Part shown: positions 1 to 7,740 of the stretch, piece after piece
Layout of the letters: every line of letters begins with the position of its first letter
Numbering within the stretch: the first letter of the stretch is position 1
NCBI GenBank assembly: GCA_964461295.1
Contig: CAYWTX010000434.1
Coordinates: 1-31,707, forward strand
DNA length: 31,707 nucleotides
Direction of reading: 5' to 3'
From: CAYWTX01 sp964461295
GTDB taxonomy: Bacteria; Planctomycetota; Phycisphaerae; SM23-33
Program-made: the position numbers and the translations under genes
The notes under the pieces: model-generated
The model's database searches: none
What the model was told of the DNA's origin: nothing
What the model saw: only the letters and a program-made list of their open reading frames with translations

Positions 1-230
1 GCGACTTCAGGGAAGGTCGTCCAGATAGGGATCTCGATTTCCTCGGCGTTGGGGCCGAAGAAACGGTCCTCGGAGTCGCGGGCTTCGAAGGACGGGTCTA
101 CGACGCAGTCGACGTCGGTTGGGATGCGTCCGTAACTGGTCTTCTGATCGTCCGTTAGCTCGCTGGGCGGGGCGAAGCTGGCGAAGGTGTCGGGCATGGC
201 GTCTTGGGTTGCGGTGATGGTGGCTTTCAT
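1..230 (-). CDS. Hypothetical protein, N-terminal part only
   Basis: The reading frame opens with ATG at 230 on the minus strand and runs off the left edge without a stop, giving 76 residues (MKATITATQD..., ending ...WTTFPEV). A purine-rich stretch, AAAGGTAGG, lies about 8 bases before the ATG and can serve as ribosome binding site. The visible part is acidic, rich in Asp, Glu, Pro and Thr, with no signal peptide or membrane segment. I recognise no family. It reads away from the transposase relics to its right and is separated from them by about 420 bases of AT-richer sequence. The open frame, the start context and sensible codon use support a real gene; its function is unknown. Confidence 0.6.
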   Translation of the reverse strand, partial: MKATITATQDAMPDTFASFAPPSELTDDQKTSYGRIPTDVDCVVDPSFEARDSEDRFFGPNAEEIEIPIWTTFPEV

Positions 231-651
231 GGTTGTGCCTACCTTTCGTGTCGGATCCGACCCATACTGATGAAAAGAGCGACTACTTTTACGAATTATC
301 GTCACGCTATAAGGAGCCTCTCATCGGGCCCCTTCTTCTGCTCTTCATCGGTAATAATACCTTAGAGGTACTACTTTTCATAAAAAAAGTTCTCCAAAGC
401 TCCAGGTTCCTAGTCTTCCTTGCCGATCCAGGCCAGGCGAGCCGAAGACAATCCGGCGGATAAATCGAGCGTAACTAACTGTGCGGCAGAGAGGTAAGTT
501 CAAGGAAGTCGGGGGCGCCTTCGCTCGGCGGTCTTGGCTGGCGCCAAGGCGGCGGTGGGGTGAATTCGACTCGCCGCCTACTGGGACACTTGGTGGAGGC
601 ACGCAATGCCTCCACCGGGCACGATCCAGGGCAGCGTCGCGGTACTCCGCG
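231..651. other. Intergenic region, no gene recognised
   Basis: About 420 bases between the divergent start of the left-edge gene and the truncated transposase. Positions 280-410 are noticeably richer in A and T than the rest of the window, as expected for a promoter region of the leftward gene, but I could not fix a convincing -35/-10 pair. A short palindrome, TACCT-TAG-AGGTA (358-370), could be an operator. Short open frames here have no recognisable product. Confidence 0.5.
592..616. repeat. Perfect 10-bp inverted repeat (hairpin)
   Basis: GGTGGAGGCA (592-601) and TGCCTCCACC (607-616) are perfect reverse complements around a 5-base loop. The hairpin lies about 35 bases beyond the point where the transposase frame breaks off. 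It may be a small intergenic palindrome that inserted into, or marks the end of, the relic. There is no T-tract, so it is not a classical terminator. Confidence 0.55.
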
Positions 652-1119
652 TCAACAAGCGGCCATGAACTCCGGATGGGCCGCGCGAAAGTCCGACAGC
701 GAGTGATGATTCATCGACATCCCGCCGCAAATCCACTGATAGGCCACGTGCTCCTCGCACAGGCGAGCCAACTGCCGGGCCGACCCGACACCCTCCAGCG
801 TGGCGTGCAGCCACAGCGCCAGCAGAATCTGCGGGTCGGTCGCGTCACGCCCGGTTCGCCTGTCCACCGAGCGGGTGTCCGCATACAGCGGGGAGAGGTC
901 CACGCCTTGGGCAAACTCCCAGGCCACCCGGGCGCGGTGGCCGTCGGGCAGCAGGCTGTCCAGCGACGCCGGCCGCTTCACCACCTGCCGGCGATCCGCC
1001 CGCCGCAGGCGGGGCGGGACGACCGGCGATGATTCCGGGGCAGGCGGCGCGGCGATAGGAAACAAGGCGGCCGGATCGGCAGTCCCTTCCGATGGGCGAG
1101 TGGAGTCTTCCGTGCTCAT
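652..1119 (-). pseudogene. IS1182-family transposase, truncated N-terminal part
   Basis: The 155-residue frame matches the conserved N-terminal DUF772 region of IS1182/IS5-type transposases: a LDSLLPDGHRARVAWEF-like start of the domain, a YADTRSVDRR segment, the strongly conserved DPQILLALWLHATL block, then ARLCEEHVAYQWICGG and HHSLSDFRAAHPEF. It stops at residue 155, whereas the family usually runs to about 400-500 residues, so the whole DDE catalytic domain is missing. Beyond the break the DNA does not continue the protein in any frame. It is therefore a non-functional relic. The ATG at 1119 has only a weak ribosome binding site. Family assignment is firm; the exact IS name is not determinable. 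Confidence 0.85.
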
Positions 1120-1479
1120 GGCCCCTGCTATACCGGCAAGAACAAATGCTCCCAGCCGTCATGTTAACTAGAACGGGACCGGCGATGAAGAATTCACAAG
1201 CTGTCAGAAGTCGCCGGGAGGCGTGGCATGGACAGGATGTCCATGCCGCCCAACGCCGTTCACGGATTCGGCCTGTCTTGCGCTGTAACGTGCAACAAAT
1301 GATGCACTTCTAGTATATTGACCGCGCGCTTGATCCGGTCTCCTTTGGCAGGTTGCGATGGATTCCCATGGCGGTGGATGGCTCTCGCGTCGCTTGTCCT
1401 CCAACGGCCGCCAACGAAGTGGCGTTTGGTTACGGAGCCAAGAGGAAGTCTACCCCGCGGCAGTACCTCAGGACGGTGT
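1120..1479. other. Intergenic region upstream of the transposase relics
   Basis: No convincing gene. The stretch contains a 10-bp palindrome (1225-1247) and locally AT-rich sequence around 1300-1318. Short overlapping frames on both strands have no recognisable product. It lies between two transposase relics and is probably insertion-sequence debris. Confidence 0.4.
1225..1247. repeat. Perfect 10-bp inverted repeat
   Basis: GGCATGGACA (1225-1234) and TGTCCATGCC (1238-1247) are perfect reverse complements separated by GGA. It is one of several short, perfectly paired palindromes in the non-coding parts of this window and resembles REP-type intergenic elements. No T-tract follows. Confidence 0.55.
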
Positions 1480-1771
1480 TCCACCCACCTGGCCACGGGA
1501 TTGGTCTGGGACTGGCGCAGGGGTCCAGCGGATGCTGCGCGTGGTGCGTCGAGCGATGCGGCAGCGCCGGGCGCGAGTGCCGACCGGCGGGCCGGCCGGG
1601 CAACTGCGGAAAGCGTGCGTGGATGAGTATGCACGATCCGGTTCGAGGAAGGCGCGGAATTGGCCGCACAGGAAGAAGGAGCAACCGCCAGGTCGTCCTC
1701 ATGTCCGCATGGCGACGGAGATGGAAGTCCAGCAGGCACAGCGAGCATCATCGTGGGCTATAGCTGCATAG
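1480..1771 (+). pseudogene. Probable transposase relic (IS4-like), C-terminal pieces
   Basis: Two short segments in different frames look like parts of one DDE transposase. In frame 1, positions 1480-1530 read STHLATGLVWDWRRGP, resembling the segment of IS4-type transposases that precedes a catalytic block. After a frame change, positions 1530-1771 read a Lys/Arg-rich tail (RKACVDEYARSGSRKARNWP, then RKKEQPPGRP) that ends at TAG and resembles the C-terminal tail of such enzymes. Roughly the central catalytic region is missing. This is pattern memory, not a database match, so confidence is modest; the stretch might be unrelated coding debris. Confidence 0.35.
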
Positions 1772-1913
1772 TTCACGGCGTTGGGTGGCACGACTGCAAA
1801 CAGCGCTGCCGTGGCACCAGGCTTCGTCCCCGTTCTCGTCTCCCGAAGGGACCCCTACGGGGCTCGGTCGTTCCGGGACGTGCCCTTACGGGGCAGGCGG
1901 TGGAAAGAGGACC
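1772..1913. other. Short intergenic region with GC-rich hairpins
   Basis: The stretch lies downstream of the leftward gene ending at 1914. It contains several short stems such as CCCC-TAC-GGGG (1852-1862) and TGCCC-TTACG-GGGCA (1881-1895). No gene is seen. Confidence 0.4.
1881..1895 (-). terminator. Possible transcription-end hairpin
   Basis: A 5-bp stem, TGCCC/GGGCA with a 5-base loop, lies 18 bases past the stop codon of the leftward gene that ends at 1914, with a second small stem (1852-1862) further on. There is no run of T on the exit side, so factor-independent termination is uncertain. Confidence 0.3.
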
Positions 1914-3461
1914 TTACTTCAGCAGCGCGGCGTTGGCCAGCAACTGGTTGAGGGCGTCGGTGCGGGTGTAGTAGTCCATGCCCATCAGGATGACGTACCC
2001 GCGTCCCACGCGGCGGGCGAGGATGGCCGATCCCTGGGCGCCCTCGGCCCAGCTTTCGCCCTTGCCCGCCAACCTGTAGAAGTACGTCGAGTTGCACACG
2101 GTGAATGAGTTGCCGACCTTGGCCGACAGCTTCTTGCCCGGGGCCGTGAAGTTCACGGCGTCGGTGTTGCTCTGGCCGCTCTTGGTGGCGTCGAGAATGC
2201 CGGCTTCCTTGAGAAACGCCAGCGGCCCCTCGGCCGCGCCGCAGATGACGATGTTACCGCCGGCGCGAAGGAACCGCTCGGCCAGGGGTTTGAGGGCCTT
2301 GGCCAGTTCGGCGCGAGGGTCGGAACCCCAGTTTTCCAGTTCGGGAATCAGCAGCGTGCGGCAGGTGGCCAGGCGCCGCTGGAAATCGCGGTCGAAGCTG
2401 GTGCTGAAGTCCTCGTGGACCTTCCAGCCGGCGGGGAGTTTGTCTTTCAGGGCGCTGACAGTCCAGGGGAACTCCTGGTCGCGATCGGACCAGGGCCCCC
2501 ACGCCAGGACGTTGCGCAGGCCCGTGCCGGAGATGGCCGCGGCCGACTGGGCGGGTTCCATCCGCAGCACGCTCCGCAGGGGCACGGTGATGCGCCGGCC
2601 GATGGGCAGCGTCAGGGACAGTTCGCCGCGCGCCACGGCCAGGTCGCTGCCGGCCAGGACCGCCCCGTACGTCAGGGCGACGACGGAGACGCCTTTCCCG
2701 GCCGGGTCCGAGGCTGCCGCGTCGTTGGCGTCTTCGGCCTGCGGGGCGGCCGACGGCGGAGGGTAGATGCCAGCCACTTGCCTGTGCGCCACCGTGACGT
2801 TGACGGTCCCCTTGATGGCCAGCGAGCCGTCGGGCGTGACGGATATGTCGCCGACGAGCACGTCGCCGTTGTCGATCACGACCGAGTTCTTGTTGGTGCT
2901 GGCCTCCTCGGGCAGGGGCGACTGGGGTCTGCGGTAGAGTTGCAGCCGGTGCAGGGGGATGGCCAGGCGCCCGCCTTCGCGGAGGTCCAGGAGCATGCTG
3001 CCGTTCTCGAAGCGAAGGCTCTTGCCGACCAGCCGCGTGCCGTCGCGTAGTTCGACGACCTCGCCCTCGCCTTCGGCGGCGTTGGCGATCTCGATGAGGC
3101 TGATGCGGGCGACGTCCACCGTCACGAGCTGATCGGGGGCGATCTCCAGGGCGAGCCTGGCCTGCCCGCGGGCCACCTCGACGATGCGGGCCCGAACGCA
3201 ATCGCCATTGGAGAACGTGACGGCCGCGAAGGGGGCCGGTTGCGTTGTGGCAGCACCGTGGGCTATACAGGCCGCGAAGCACTCGAAGGCGGTTACTGCG
3301 CAGCCTGGACTGACCGCGCTTCCGGCGGCGAACGTTCCATTTCCGGCCACAACGCAACCGGCCCCCGCGAACGAAGCGCTCGGGCAGGCCTCCTGGCCAG
3401 GCGCGACGGCGGGGCACATGGCCGCCCCCAGCACACAAAAGGCCGCACAAAGGCGCCGCAT
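1914..3461 (-). CDS. Exported protein of unknown function with C-terminal glutamine-amidotransferase-like fold
   Basis: 515 residues from the ATG at 3461; AAGGA lies 8 bases before it, while the other ATG at 3467 sits too close. An N-terminal signal peptide (MRRLCAAFCVLGAAMCPAVA) predicts export. A Cys-rich segment of about 50 residues follows. The middle part repeats a pattern seen in exported planctomycete proteins: NGD or RDGT followed by Leu, Val, Gly and alternating hydrophobic residues (for example LRDGTRLVGK and IDNGDVLVGD). The C-terminal 200 residues contain RTLLIPELENW, FLRAGGNIVICG and GRGYVILMGMDYY, which look like a ThuA/GATase-type alpha/beta domain without an evident catalytic Cys. 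No enzymatic role can be assigned. It stands alone in its orientation. Confidence 0.8.
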   Translation of the reverse strand: MRRLCAAFCVLGAAMCPAVAPGQEACPSASFAGAGCVVAGNGTFAAGSAVSPGCAVTAFECFAACIAHGAATTQPAPFAAVTFSNGDCVRARIVEVARGQARLALEIAPDQLVTVDVARISLIEIANAAEGEGEVVELRDGTRLVGKSLRFENGSMLLDLREGGRLAIPLHRLQLYRRPQSPLPEEASTNKNSVVIDNGDVLVGDISVTPDGSLAIKGTVNVTVAHRQVAGIYPPPSAAPQAEDANDAAASDPAGKGVSVVALTYGAVLAGSDLAVARGELSLTLPIGRRITVPLRSVLRMEPAQSAAAISGTGLRNVLAWGPWSDRDQEFPWTVSALKDKLPAGWKVHEDFSTSFDRDFQRRLATCRTLLIPELENWGSDPRAELAKALKPLAERFLRAGGNIVICGAAEGPLAFLKEAGILDATKSGQSNTDAVNFTAPGKKLSAKVGNSFTVCNSTYFYRLAGKGESWAEGAQGSAILARRVGRGYVILMGMDYYTRTDALNQLLANAALLK

Positions 3462-3581
3462 GAGCATGTTCCTTTGGAGAGACGCTCCAGTATAGCAAAC
3501 GCCATCGTACGGGCGATGTTGCGGAAGACGAGCGTCGAGTGTCGGCGCCGGGCGCGGCGCAGCGCCCCGTTTCCCGTGCAA

Positions 3582-3754
3582 TCAGCGGCCGGGGCCCGAA
3601 CCAATGGCGCCGAGACGCATGCGTGTCAGGTCCTCCGGGCGATCCACGTCGGGCAGCGGCTCCAGCACCGCGGCACGTCCGCCAGCACCTTGCCGATGGA
3701 TGCCGACTCGTTCAGCGCGGGCATGATGGCCTTGACGCGGTTGCCGCTAAGCAC
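3582..3754 (-). pseudogene. Glycosyltransferase relic: GT2 N-terminus joined to a MobA-like C-terminus
   Basis: A GTG at 3754 follows an excellent ribosome binding site (AAGGAGG, 6 bases away). It starts RVKAIMPALNESASIGKVL, the classic N-terminus of family 2 glycosyltransferases (first beta strand plus the nucleotide-binding loop), and then stops at 3626 after 42 residues. In the next frame (3668-3582) the DNA reads VLEPLPDVDRPEDLTRMRLG and stops, which looks like the C-terminal end of a TIGR04282/MobA-like nucleotidyltransferase (D-x-D-x-P-x-D-L). The body of both domains is missing. An internal deletion in a fused or adjacent GT2/MobA-like pair would explain this. Neither part can be active. 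Confidence 0.6.
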
Positions 3755-4057
3755 TCCGGGCCTCCTTGCCGCGCCGGGCGACACGCGGCCACCCGCAACT
3801 GCTACCACCAGAGGTACTGCTCGCAGCCGGCCTGCCGCCAGGCCAGCAAGGCTGCCAGCCGGGCCCGCTGGCGGGCTTCGGCCAAGGGCCGCGAGTACTT
3901 CCGCGGCTCGGCCAGCGGCGTTGGAAACCGGGCAGACGTCCGTTCCGGCGGAGTGAATGGCCGCACAAACGTCTGGTGAAAGACCATGGCCTATATCAGT
4001 CGCTGGGCACGATCCGCTATCCTGGAGGCGCGCATGCTGCCTGAGAAGACCATCGGT
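3755..4057. other. Region between the glycosyltransferase relic and the intron-like motif
   Basis: About 300 bases that hold only a short leftward open frame (3802-3987). No reverse transcriptase or maturase sequence could be read in any frame, so if the domain V motif to the right is an intron end, the rest of the intron is missing. Confidence 0.4.
3802..3987 (-). CDS. Small hypothetical protein
   Basis: 61 residues (MVFHQTFVRPFTPPER..., ending ...CEQYLWW) with a basic, Ala/Arg-rich helical middle part and an aromatic C-terminus. Third codon positions are mostly G or C, like the real genes around it. There is no clear ribosome binding site before the ATG, and an in-frame TAG sits two codons upstream. 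It reads toward the glycosyltransferase relic 47 bases downstream. I recognise no family; it may be a fragment of a larger lost gene. Confidence 0.3.
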   Translation of the reverse strand: MVFHQTFVRPFTPPERTSARFPTPLAEPRKYSRPLAEARQRARLAALLAWRQAGCEQYLWW

Positions 4058-4090
4058 AAGCCGTATGCGGGAAATCCGCACGTACGGTTT
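4058..4090 (+). ncRNA. Group II intron domain V-like RNA motif (intron 3' end relic)
   Basis: The 33 bases fold exactly like group II intron domain V. An 8-bp lower helix (AAGCCGTA 4058-4065 with TACGGTTT 4083-4090) contains the AGC triad (4059-4061) and its conserved G-U wobble (4060 with 4088). An upper helix TGCGG/CCGCA is capped by a GAAA-containing loop, and a two-base bulge (CG, 4081-4082) sits on the 3' strand. Domain V is the catalytic core and normally lies about 50-60 bases before the intron 3' splice site. Here that puts the expected intron end near 4140-4143, immediately before the mutL start codon at 4145. No intron-encoded protein or other domains are recognisable, so it is a truncated relic. 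Confidence 0.6.
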
Positions 4091-4144
4091 GAGAGGGAGT
4101 TTCGGGAGACGGAGCGAAGGCGCTGCCGCGCCTGAGGTTTACCA

Positions 4145-6106
4145 ATGCAGATCCGCATCCTGCCCATCCACCTGGTGAACAAGATCGCCGCGGGCGAGGT
4201 GGTCGAGCGCCCCGCCAGCGTCGTCAAGGAATTGGTGGAGAACGCCCTCGACGCCGGGGCCAGCCGCGTCGACATCGTCATCGAGGACGGCGGGCGGCGG
4301 CTCGTGCAGGTGACCGACGACGGCGGCGGCATGGCCAGCGACGACCTCGCCATGGCGTTCGCGCCGCACGCGACGAGCAAGATCGCGGCCGAGGACGACC
4401 TGTACCGCATCGAGACGATGGGGTTCCGCGGCGAGGCGCTTGCCTCCATCGCCTCCATTTCGCACGCGTCCATCCGCACCCGCCGGGCGGCCGACGACGG
4501 CGGCTGGGAAGTCGAAGCCTCCGGCGAGGCGGCGGGCGAGCCCCGCCCCTGCCCGGCTGCGCCGGGCACCACCGTGACCGTCGCCGACCTGTTTTTCAAC
4601 ACGCCGGCGCGGCGGAAATTCCTGCGCGCCGCCGCCACCGAGCTCGGCCACGTCGTCGAGCAGGTCGCGCGCCTCGCCCTGCCCCAGCCGCAGGTGGCGT
4701 TCCGCCTCACCCACAACGGACGCGAGGTGAAGGACCTCCCGGCCGTGGGGTCCACCCGCCAGCGCGTGGCGGACCTGTTCGGCGGCGAGTTGGCCGAGGG
4801 CCTGCTGCCGGTGTCGCGCCACGGGCGCGGCATCGAGGTGGGCGGGCTGGTGGGCGTGCCGGCTTCCGCGCGGGCCACGGCCCGCTGGCAATACGTCTTC
4901 CTCAACGGGCGGTACATCCGCGACCGCTCGCTCGCCCACGCTCTGCGCGAGGCGTTCCGAGGGCGGCTGGACCCCAACCTCAACCCGGTGGCGTTCTTGT
5001 TCCTGCACGTGGACCCCGGCGAGGTGGATGTGAACGTCCACCCCACGAAGATCGAGGTCCGCTTCCGCGACAGCCAGCACGTGCACGGCGAACTGCTGGC
5101 CTGCCTGAAGGACGCCCTGAACAGGGCGGACCTGCGCCCCTCGGCGACGATGAGTTCCAACGAACCCCCGGCCCCGCCGGGGAGCGGGGCCGAGGACGCC
5201 CTGGAGACGCCCTCCGATCCCGCTGCGGAGCGGCGGCAGCAGTCGCTGCGGGAGGCCCTGGCCGACTTCTTCAAGTCCGTGCCCGCCACGCAGACGCGAT
5301 TGGGCTTCGCCGACGCGCCGGCCGGACCGCGCCGCGATTCGTACGCCCCCCACGCTCATGGCCCCTCTCCTGCTCCCGATCGCGTGGAAGCCCAGCGAGA
5401 TGACGGAGGTCGGGTTTGCCCTGGGCGCCTTCCTGACGAACGCCCGGCACCGGCGGGTGCCGGGGTCTTCCTCTCCTCCTGCCCCGAACCCGGCGTCCCT
5501 CCCTCGCTGACGCCAGGAGCGCGCGACTTCGCCCCCCGCGCCGTCATGCAGGTCCACGGCGCCTACATCGTCGCCCAGGCCGACGACGGCCTTGTCATCG
5601 CCGACCAACACGCCCTGCACGAACGCCTGCTCTACAACGAGTTGTTCGCCCGCATGGCCGAGGGCCGGCTCACCGGCCAGCGACTGCTCATTCCCGAGCC
5701 GGTCCGCGTCACGGCCGGCGAGGCCGCCGCGCTGGAAGCCCACGCCGCCCTGCTCGCCCGCCTGGGCGTCGAGGTCGAGCAGTTCGGCCCCGAAACCGTC
5801 GCCATCCAGCAGTTCCCGTCTCTACTGGCCGAGCGCGGCGTCCCGGCCGCCGACTTCCTCCGCGAACTGCTCGACCGCCTCGCCGAGGACAGCGCCGCCG
5901 ACGCCGAACACGTGCTGGAAAGCATCCTTGCCATTATGGCGTGCAAGGCGGCCGTCAAGGCCGGATCGCCCCTCACCACGGAAGAAATGCAGTCGCTGAT
6001 TTCCCGCGCCGACCAGATCGAGAAAGCAAGCTCCTGCCCGCACGGCCGTCCTACGATGCTCCGCCTGACCCTCCGGGACCTGGAGAAACAGTTCCACCGG
6101 ACGTAG
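4145..6106 (+). CDS. mutL: DNA mismatch repair protein MutL
   Basis: 653 residues. The N-terminal GHKL ATPase is complete: NKIAAGEVVERPASVVKELV (12-31), ENALDAG with the catalytic Glu32, DDGGGM (58-63), HATSKI (75-80) and GFRGEALASI (93-102). An acidic, Pro-rich linker of about 150 residues follows. The C-terminal dimerisation domain carries endonuclease-type motifs: DQHALHERLL from residue 487, ACKAAVKAG, and CPHGRP (from about 631) with a final FHR. MutL couples MutS mismatch recognition to strand incision. No mutS, mutH or other repair gene is nearby. The ATG is preceded by TGAGG 8 bases upstream, which lies in the intron-like sequence. In the DQHA(x)2E(x)4E motif the last Glu is shifted by one place (RLLYNE). 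Confidence 0.96.
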   Translation: MQIRILPIHLVNKIAAGEVVERPASVVKELVENALDAGASRVDIVIEDGGRRLVQVTDDGGGMASDDLAMAFAPHATSKIAAEDDLYRIETMGFRGEALASIASISHASIRTRRAADDGGWEVEASGEAAGEPRPCPAAPGTTVTVADLFFNTPARRKFLRAAATELGHVVEQVARLALPQPQVAFRLTHNGREVKDLPAVGSTRQRVADLFGGELAEGLLPVSRHGRGIEVGGLVGVPASARATARWQYVFLNGRYIRDRSLAHALREAFRGRLDPNLNPVAFLFLHVDPGEVDVNVHPTKIEVRFRDSQHVHGELLACLKDALNRADLRPSATMSSNEPPAPPGSGAEDALETPSDPAAERRQQSLREALADFFKSVPATQTRLGFADAPAGPRRDSYAPHAHGPSPAPDRVEAQRDDGGRVCPGRLPDERPAPAGAGVFLSSCPEPGVPPSLTPGARDFAPRAVMQVHGAYIVAQADDGLVIADQHALHERLLYNELFARMAEGRLTGQRLLIPEPVRVTAGEAAALEAHAALLARLGVEVEQFGPETVAIQQFPSLLAERGVPAADFLRELLDRLAEDSAADAEHVLESILAIMACKAAVKAGSPLTTEEMQSLISRADQIEKASSCPHGRPTMLRLTLRDLEKQFHRT

Positions 6107-6120
6107 GGACGGTGGAACGT

Positions 6121-6141
6121 CGTTGGCGACAAGCGCCAACG
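6121..6141 (+). repeat. 8-bp hairpin after mutL
   Basis: CGTTGGCG (6121-6128) and CGCCAACG (6134-6141) pair perfectly around ACAAG, 14 bases after the mutL stop. No T-tract follows. It could stabilise the mutL transcript end or be another small intergenic palindrome. Confidence 0.45.
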
Positions 6142-6214
6142 AGAGGGCTGGCGTTCACCGAGCCAACCTGCTAGACATACGGCCCCTGCACACCGTTCAG
6201 GAAGGAGCGAGCAC

Positions 6215-7651
6215 TTGGATCTCCTGCAAGTCAAGGGCAACCAGATTGTGGATTCGCGCGGCCGGGAGGTCCGGCTTCGCGGCACGTGCATCGGCGGCTG
6301 GATGAACATGGAGAACTTCATCGTCGGCTACCCCGGCGCGGTGCACACGCTCATGGAGGCCTGCCAGCGTGAATGGGGGCCGCAACGCACGCGGTTCTTC
6401 CACGAGCGGTTCCTCGACCATTTCTTCAACGAGGACGACGTGATCTTCCTCCGCCAGTGCGGAGCCACGGCAATCCGCATCCCCGTGAACTACCGGCATT
6501 TCGAGGACGATTGGCGGCCGTTCGCGTACCGGCCGGACGGGTTCGAGCGGCTGCGCCACGCGCTGGGGTGGTGCGAGCGGCACGGGCTGTACGTCATTCT
6601 CGACCTGCACGCGGTGGCCGGCGGGCAGAACCCCGACTGGCACAGCGACAACGCCACGAACTGCGCGTTGTTCTGGCAGCACCCGCACTTCCAGGACCGC
6701 TTTGTCGCGTTGTGGGAGGAATTTGCGCGGCAGTTCCGCGACGAGGGGGTCGTGGCCGGCTACAACGTCATGAACGAGCCGGTCACCTCGCGCGGCTCGA
6801 ACAACCGCAACCCGTACAGCGCGGCCGCGCCTTCCGATTGGGCGGCCCTGAACGCCGTGTACGACCGGGTGGTGAAGGCGGTCCGCGCGATCGACGGCGA
6901 CCACATCATATTCCTGGAGGGCGATTTCTACTCGAACCGCTTCAGCGGTCTGGACGATCCGCCAGCGCCGAACCTGGTCTACAGCAGCCACAACTACATG
7001 GGACCGGCCATGGGACCGGGATCGTATCCCGACTCGCGGCGGGCCGGCTGGGACGCCAGCGCTGTCGCCGAGGCGTTCGGCGCCTGCGAAGGCCAGGCGT
7101 TCGCCGCCAAGCATGGCGTGCCGTTGTGGGTGGGCGAATTCGGCGCGATCTTCAACGGACCGGCAGCGGAGGCGCCCGACCGCCTGCGCGCCCTGGACGA
7201 CCAACTAACGGCCATGGAGGGACGCGGCGCTCACTGGACCACGTGGACCTACAAGGACGTCGGCGTCATGGGCCTGGCCGCCGTTGCGTCCGATTCGCCC
7301 TACATGCGGGCGATCAAGCCCGTCTTCGACGCCAAGCTCAAGCTCCACGCGGAAGGCTGGGGCTGGCTGCCGCCATCGACCGTGGATGCGCCGTTTGGCG
7401 AACTCAACCGAGTCATCGTCGAGACGGTGGGCGACCCCGCCTTGACGACCGATGCAAACCGCGGCCATCTGGCCAAGGCGGCGCTGTCCACCTACGTCGC
7501 CGGCCTGCTCCAGACGCCGTTTGCCCGCTGCTTCAGCGGCATGTCGGAAGGGGAGATGGACCGCGTGCTGGCCTCGTTCGAGTTGCGGAACTGTCGCCGC
7601 AACCAGGGCCAGATCGACGTGCTGCGCCGCCACATGGGCGGCGCGGCATAG
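6215..7651 (+). CDS. Glycoside hydrolase family 5 (cellulase-type) protein, cytoplasmic
   Basis: 478 residues from a TTG start; AAGGAG lies 7-8 bases upstream. The first 330 residues form a GH5 TIM barrel: LRGTCIGGWM near the start, GATAIRIPVNYR (83-94), YVILDLHAVAGGQN (126-139), the acid/base Glu188 in NVMNEP, SSHNYMG (257-263), and the nucleophile Glu308 in LWVGEFGA. These are the expected retaining-mechanism residues for beta-glycosidic bond cleavage. A further 130-residue C-terminal part without a recognisable domain follows. There is no signal peptide, so it probably acts on imported oligosaccharides or on intracellular or glycolipid substrates. The substrate cannot be told from sequence. 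It is separated from mutL by 108 bases and from the ATPase operon by a promoter region. Confidence 0.9.
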   Translation: MDLLQVKGNQIVDSRGREVRLRGTCIGGWMNMENFIVGYPGAVHTLMEACQREWGPQRTRFFHERFLDHFFNEDDVIFLRQCGATAIRIPVNYRHFEDDWRPFAYRPDGFERLRHALGWCERHGLYVILDLHAVAGGQNPDWHSDNATNCALFWQHPHFQDRFVALWEEFARQFRDEGVVAGYNVMNEPVTSRGSNNRNPYSAAAPSDWAALNAVYDRVVKAVRAIDGDHIIFLEGDFYSNRFSGLDDPPAPNLVYSSHNYMGPAMGPGSYPDSRRAGWDASAVAEAFGACEGQAFAAKHGVPLWVGEFGAIFNGPAAEAPDRLRALDDQLTAMEGRGAHWTTWTYKDVGVMGLAAVASDSPYMRAIKPVFDAKLKLHAEGWGWLPPSTVDAPFGELNRVIVETVGDPALTTDANRGHLAKAALSTYVAGLLQTPFARCFSGMSEGEMDRVLASFELRNCRRNQGQIDVLRRHMGGAA

Positions 7652-7700
7652 CCGGGCGTCACGATCTCCGCACGGGCCGCCAGCGAGTCGCGGGCCTGAC

Positions 7701-7740
7701 GGCCTGCCAAGAAACAAGGTCGCTCACCCCTTGTCAGGCC
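7701..7740. promoter_or_regulatory. Imperfect 11-bp inverted repeat at the ATPase operon promoter
   Basis: GGCCTGCCAAG (7701-7711) and CTTGTCAGGCC (7730-7740) pair with one mismatch around an 18-base loop. The right arm covers the -35 hexamer of the promoter that follows, so it may be an operator; alternatively it is a terminator for the upstream GH5 gene. Confidence 0.4.

Noticed and set aside
233..463. A 76-residue plus-strand frame in the left intergenic region
   Set aside because: No ribosome binding site, no recognisable product; it overlaps the probable promoter of the leftward gene.
4139..5743. A 534-codon open frame on the minus strand across mutL
   Set aside because: It is a shadow of mutL caused by high GC. 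Its Arg/Gly-rich translation matches nothing, and mutL on the other strand has all family motifs.
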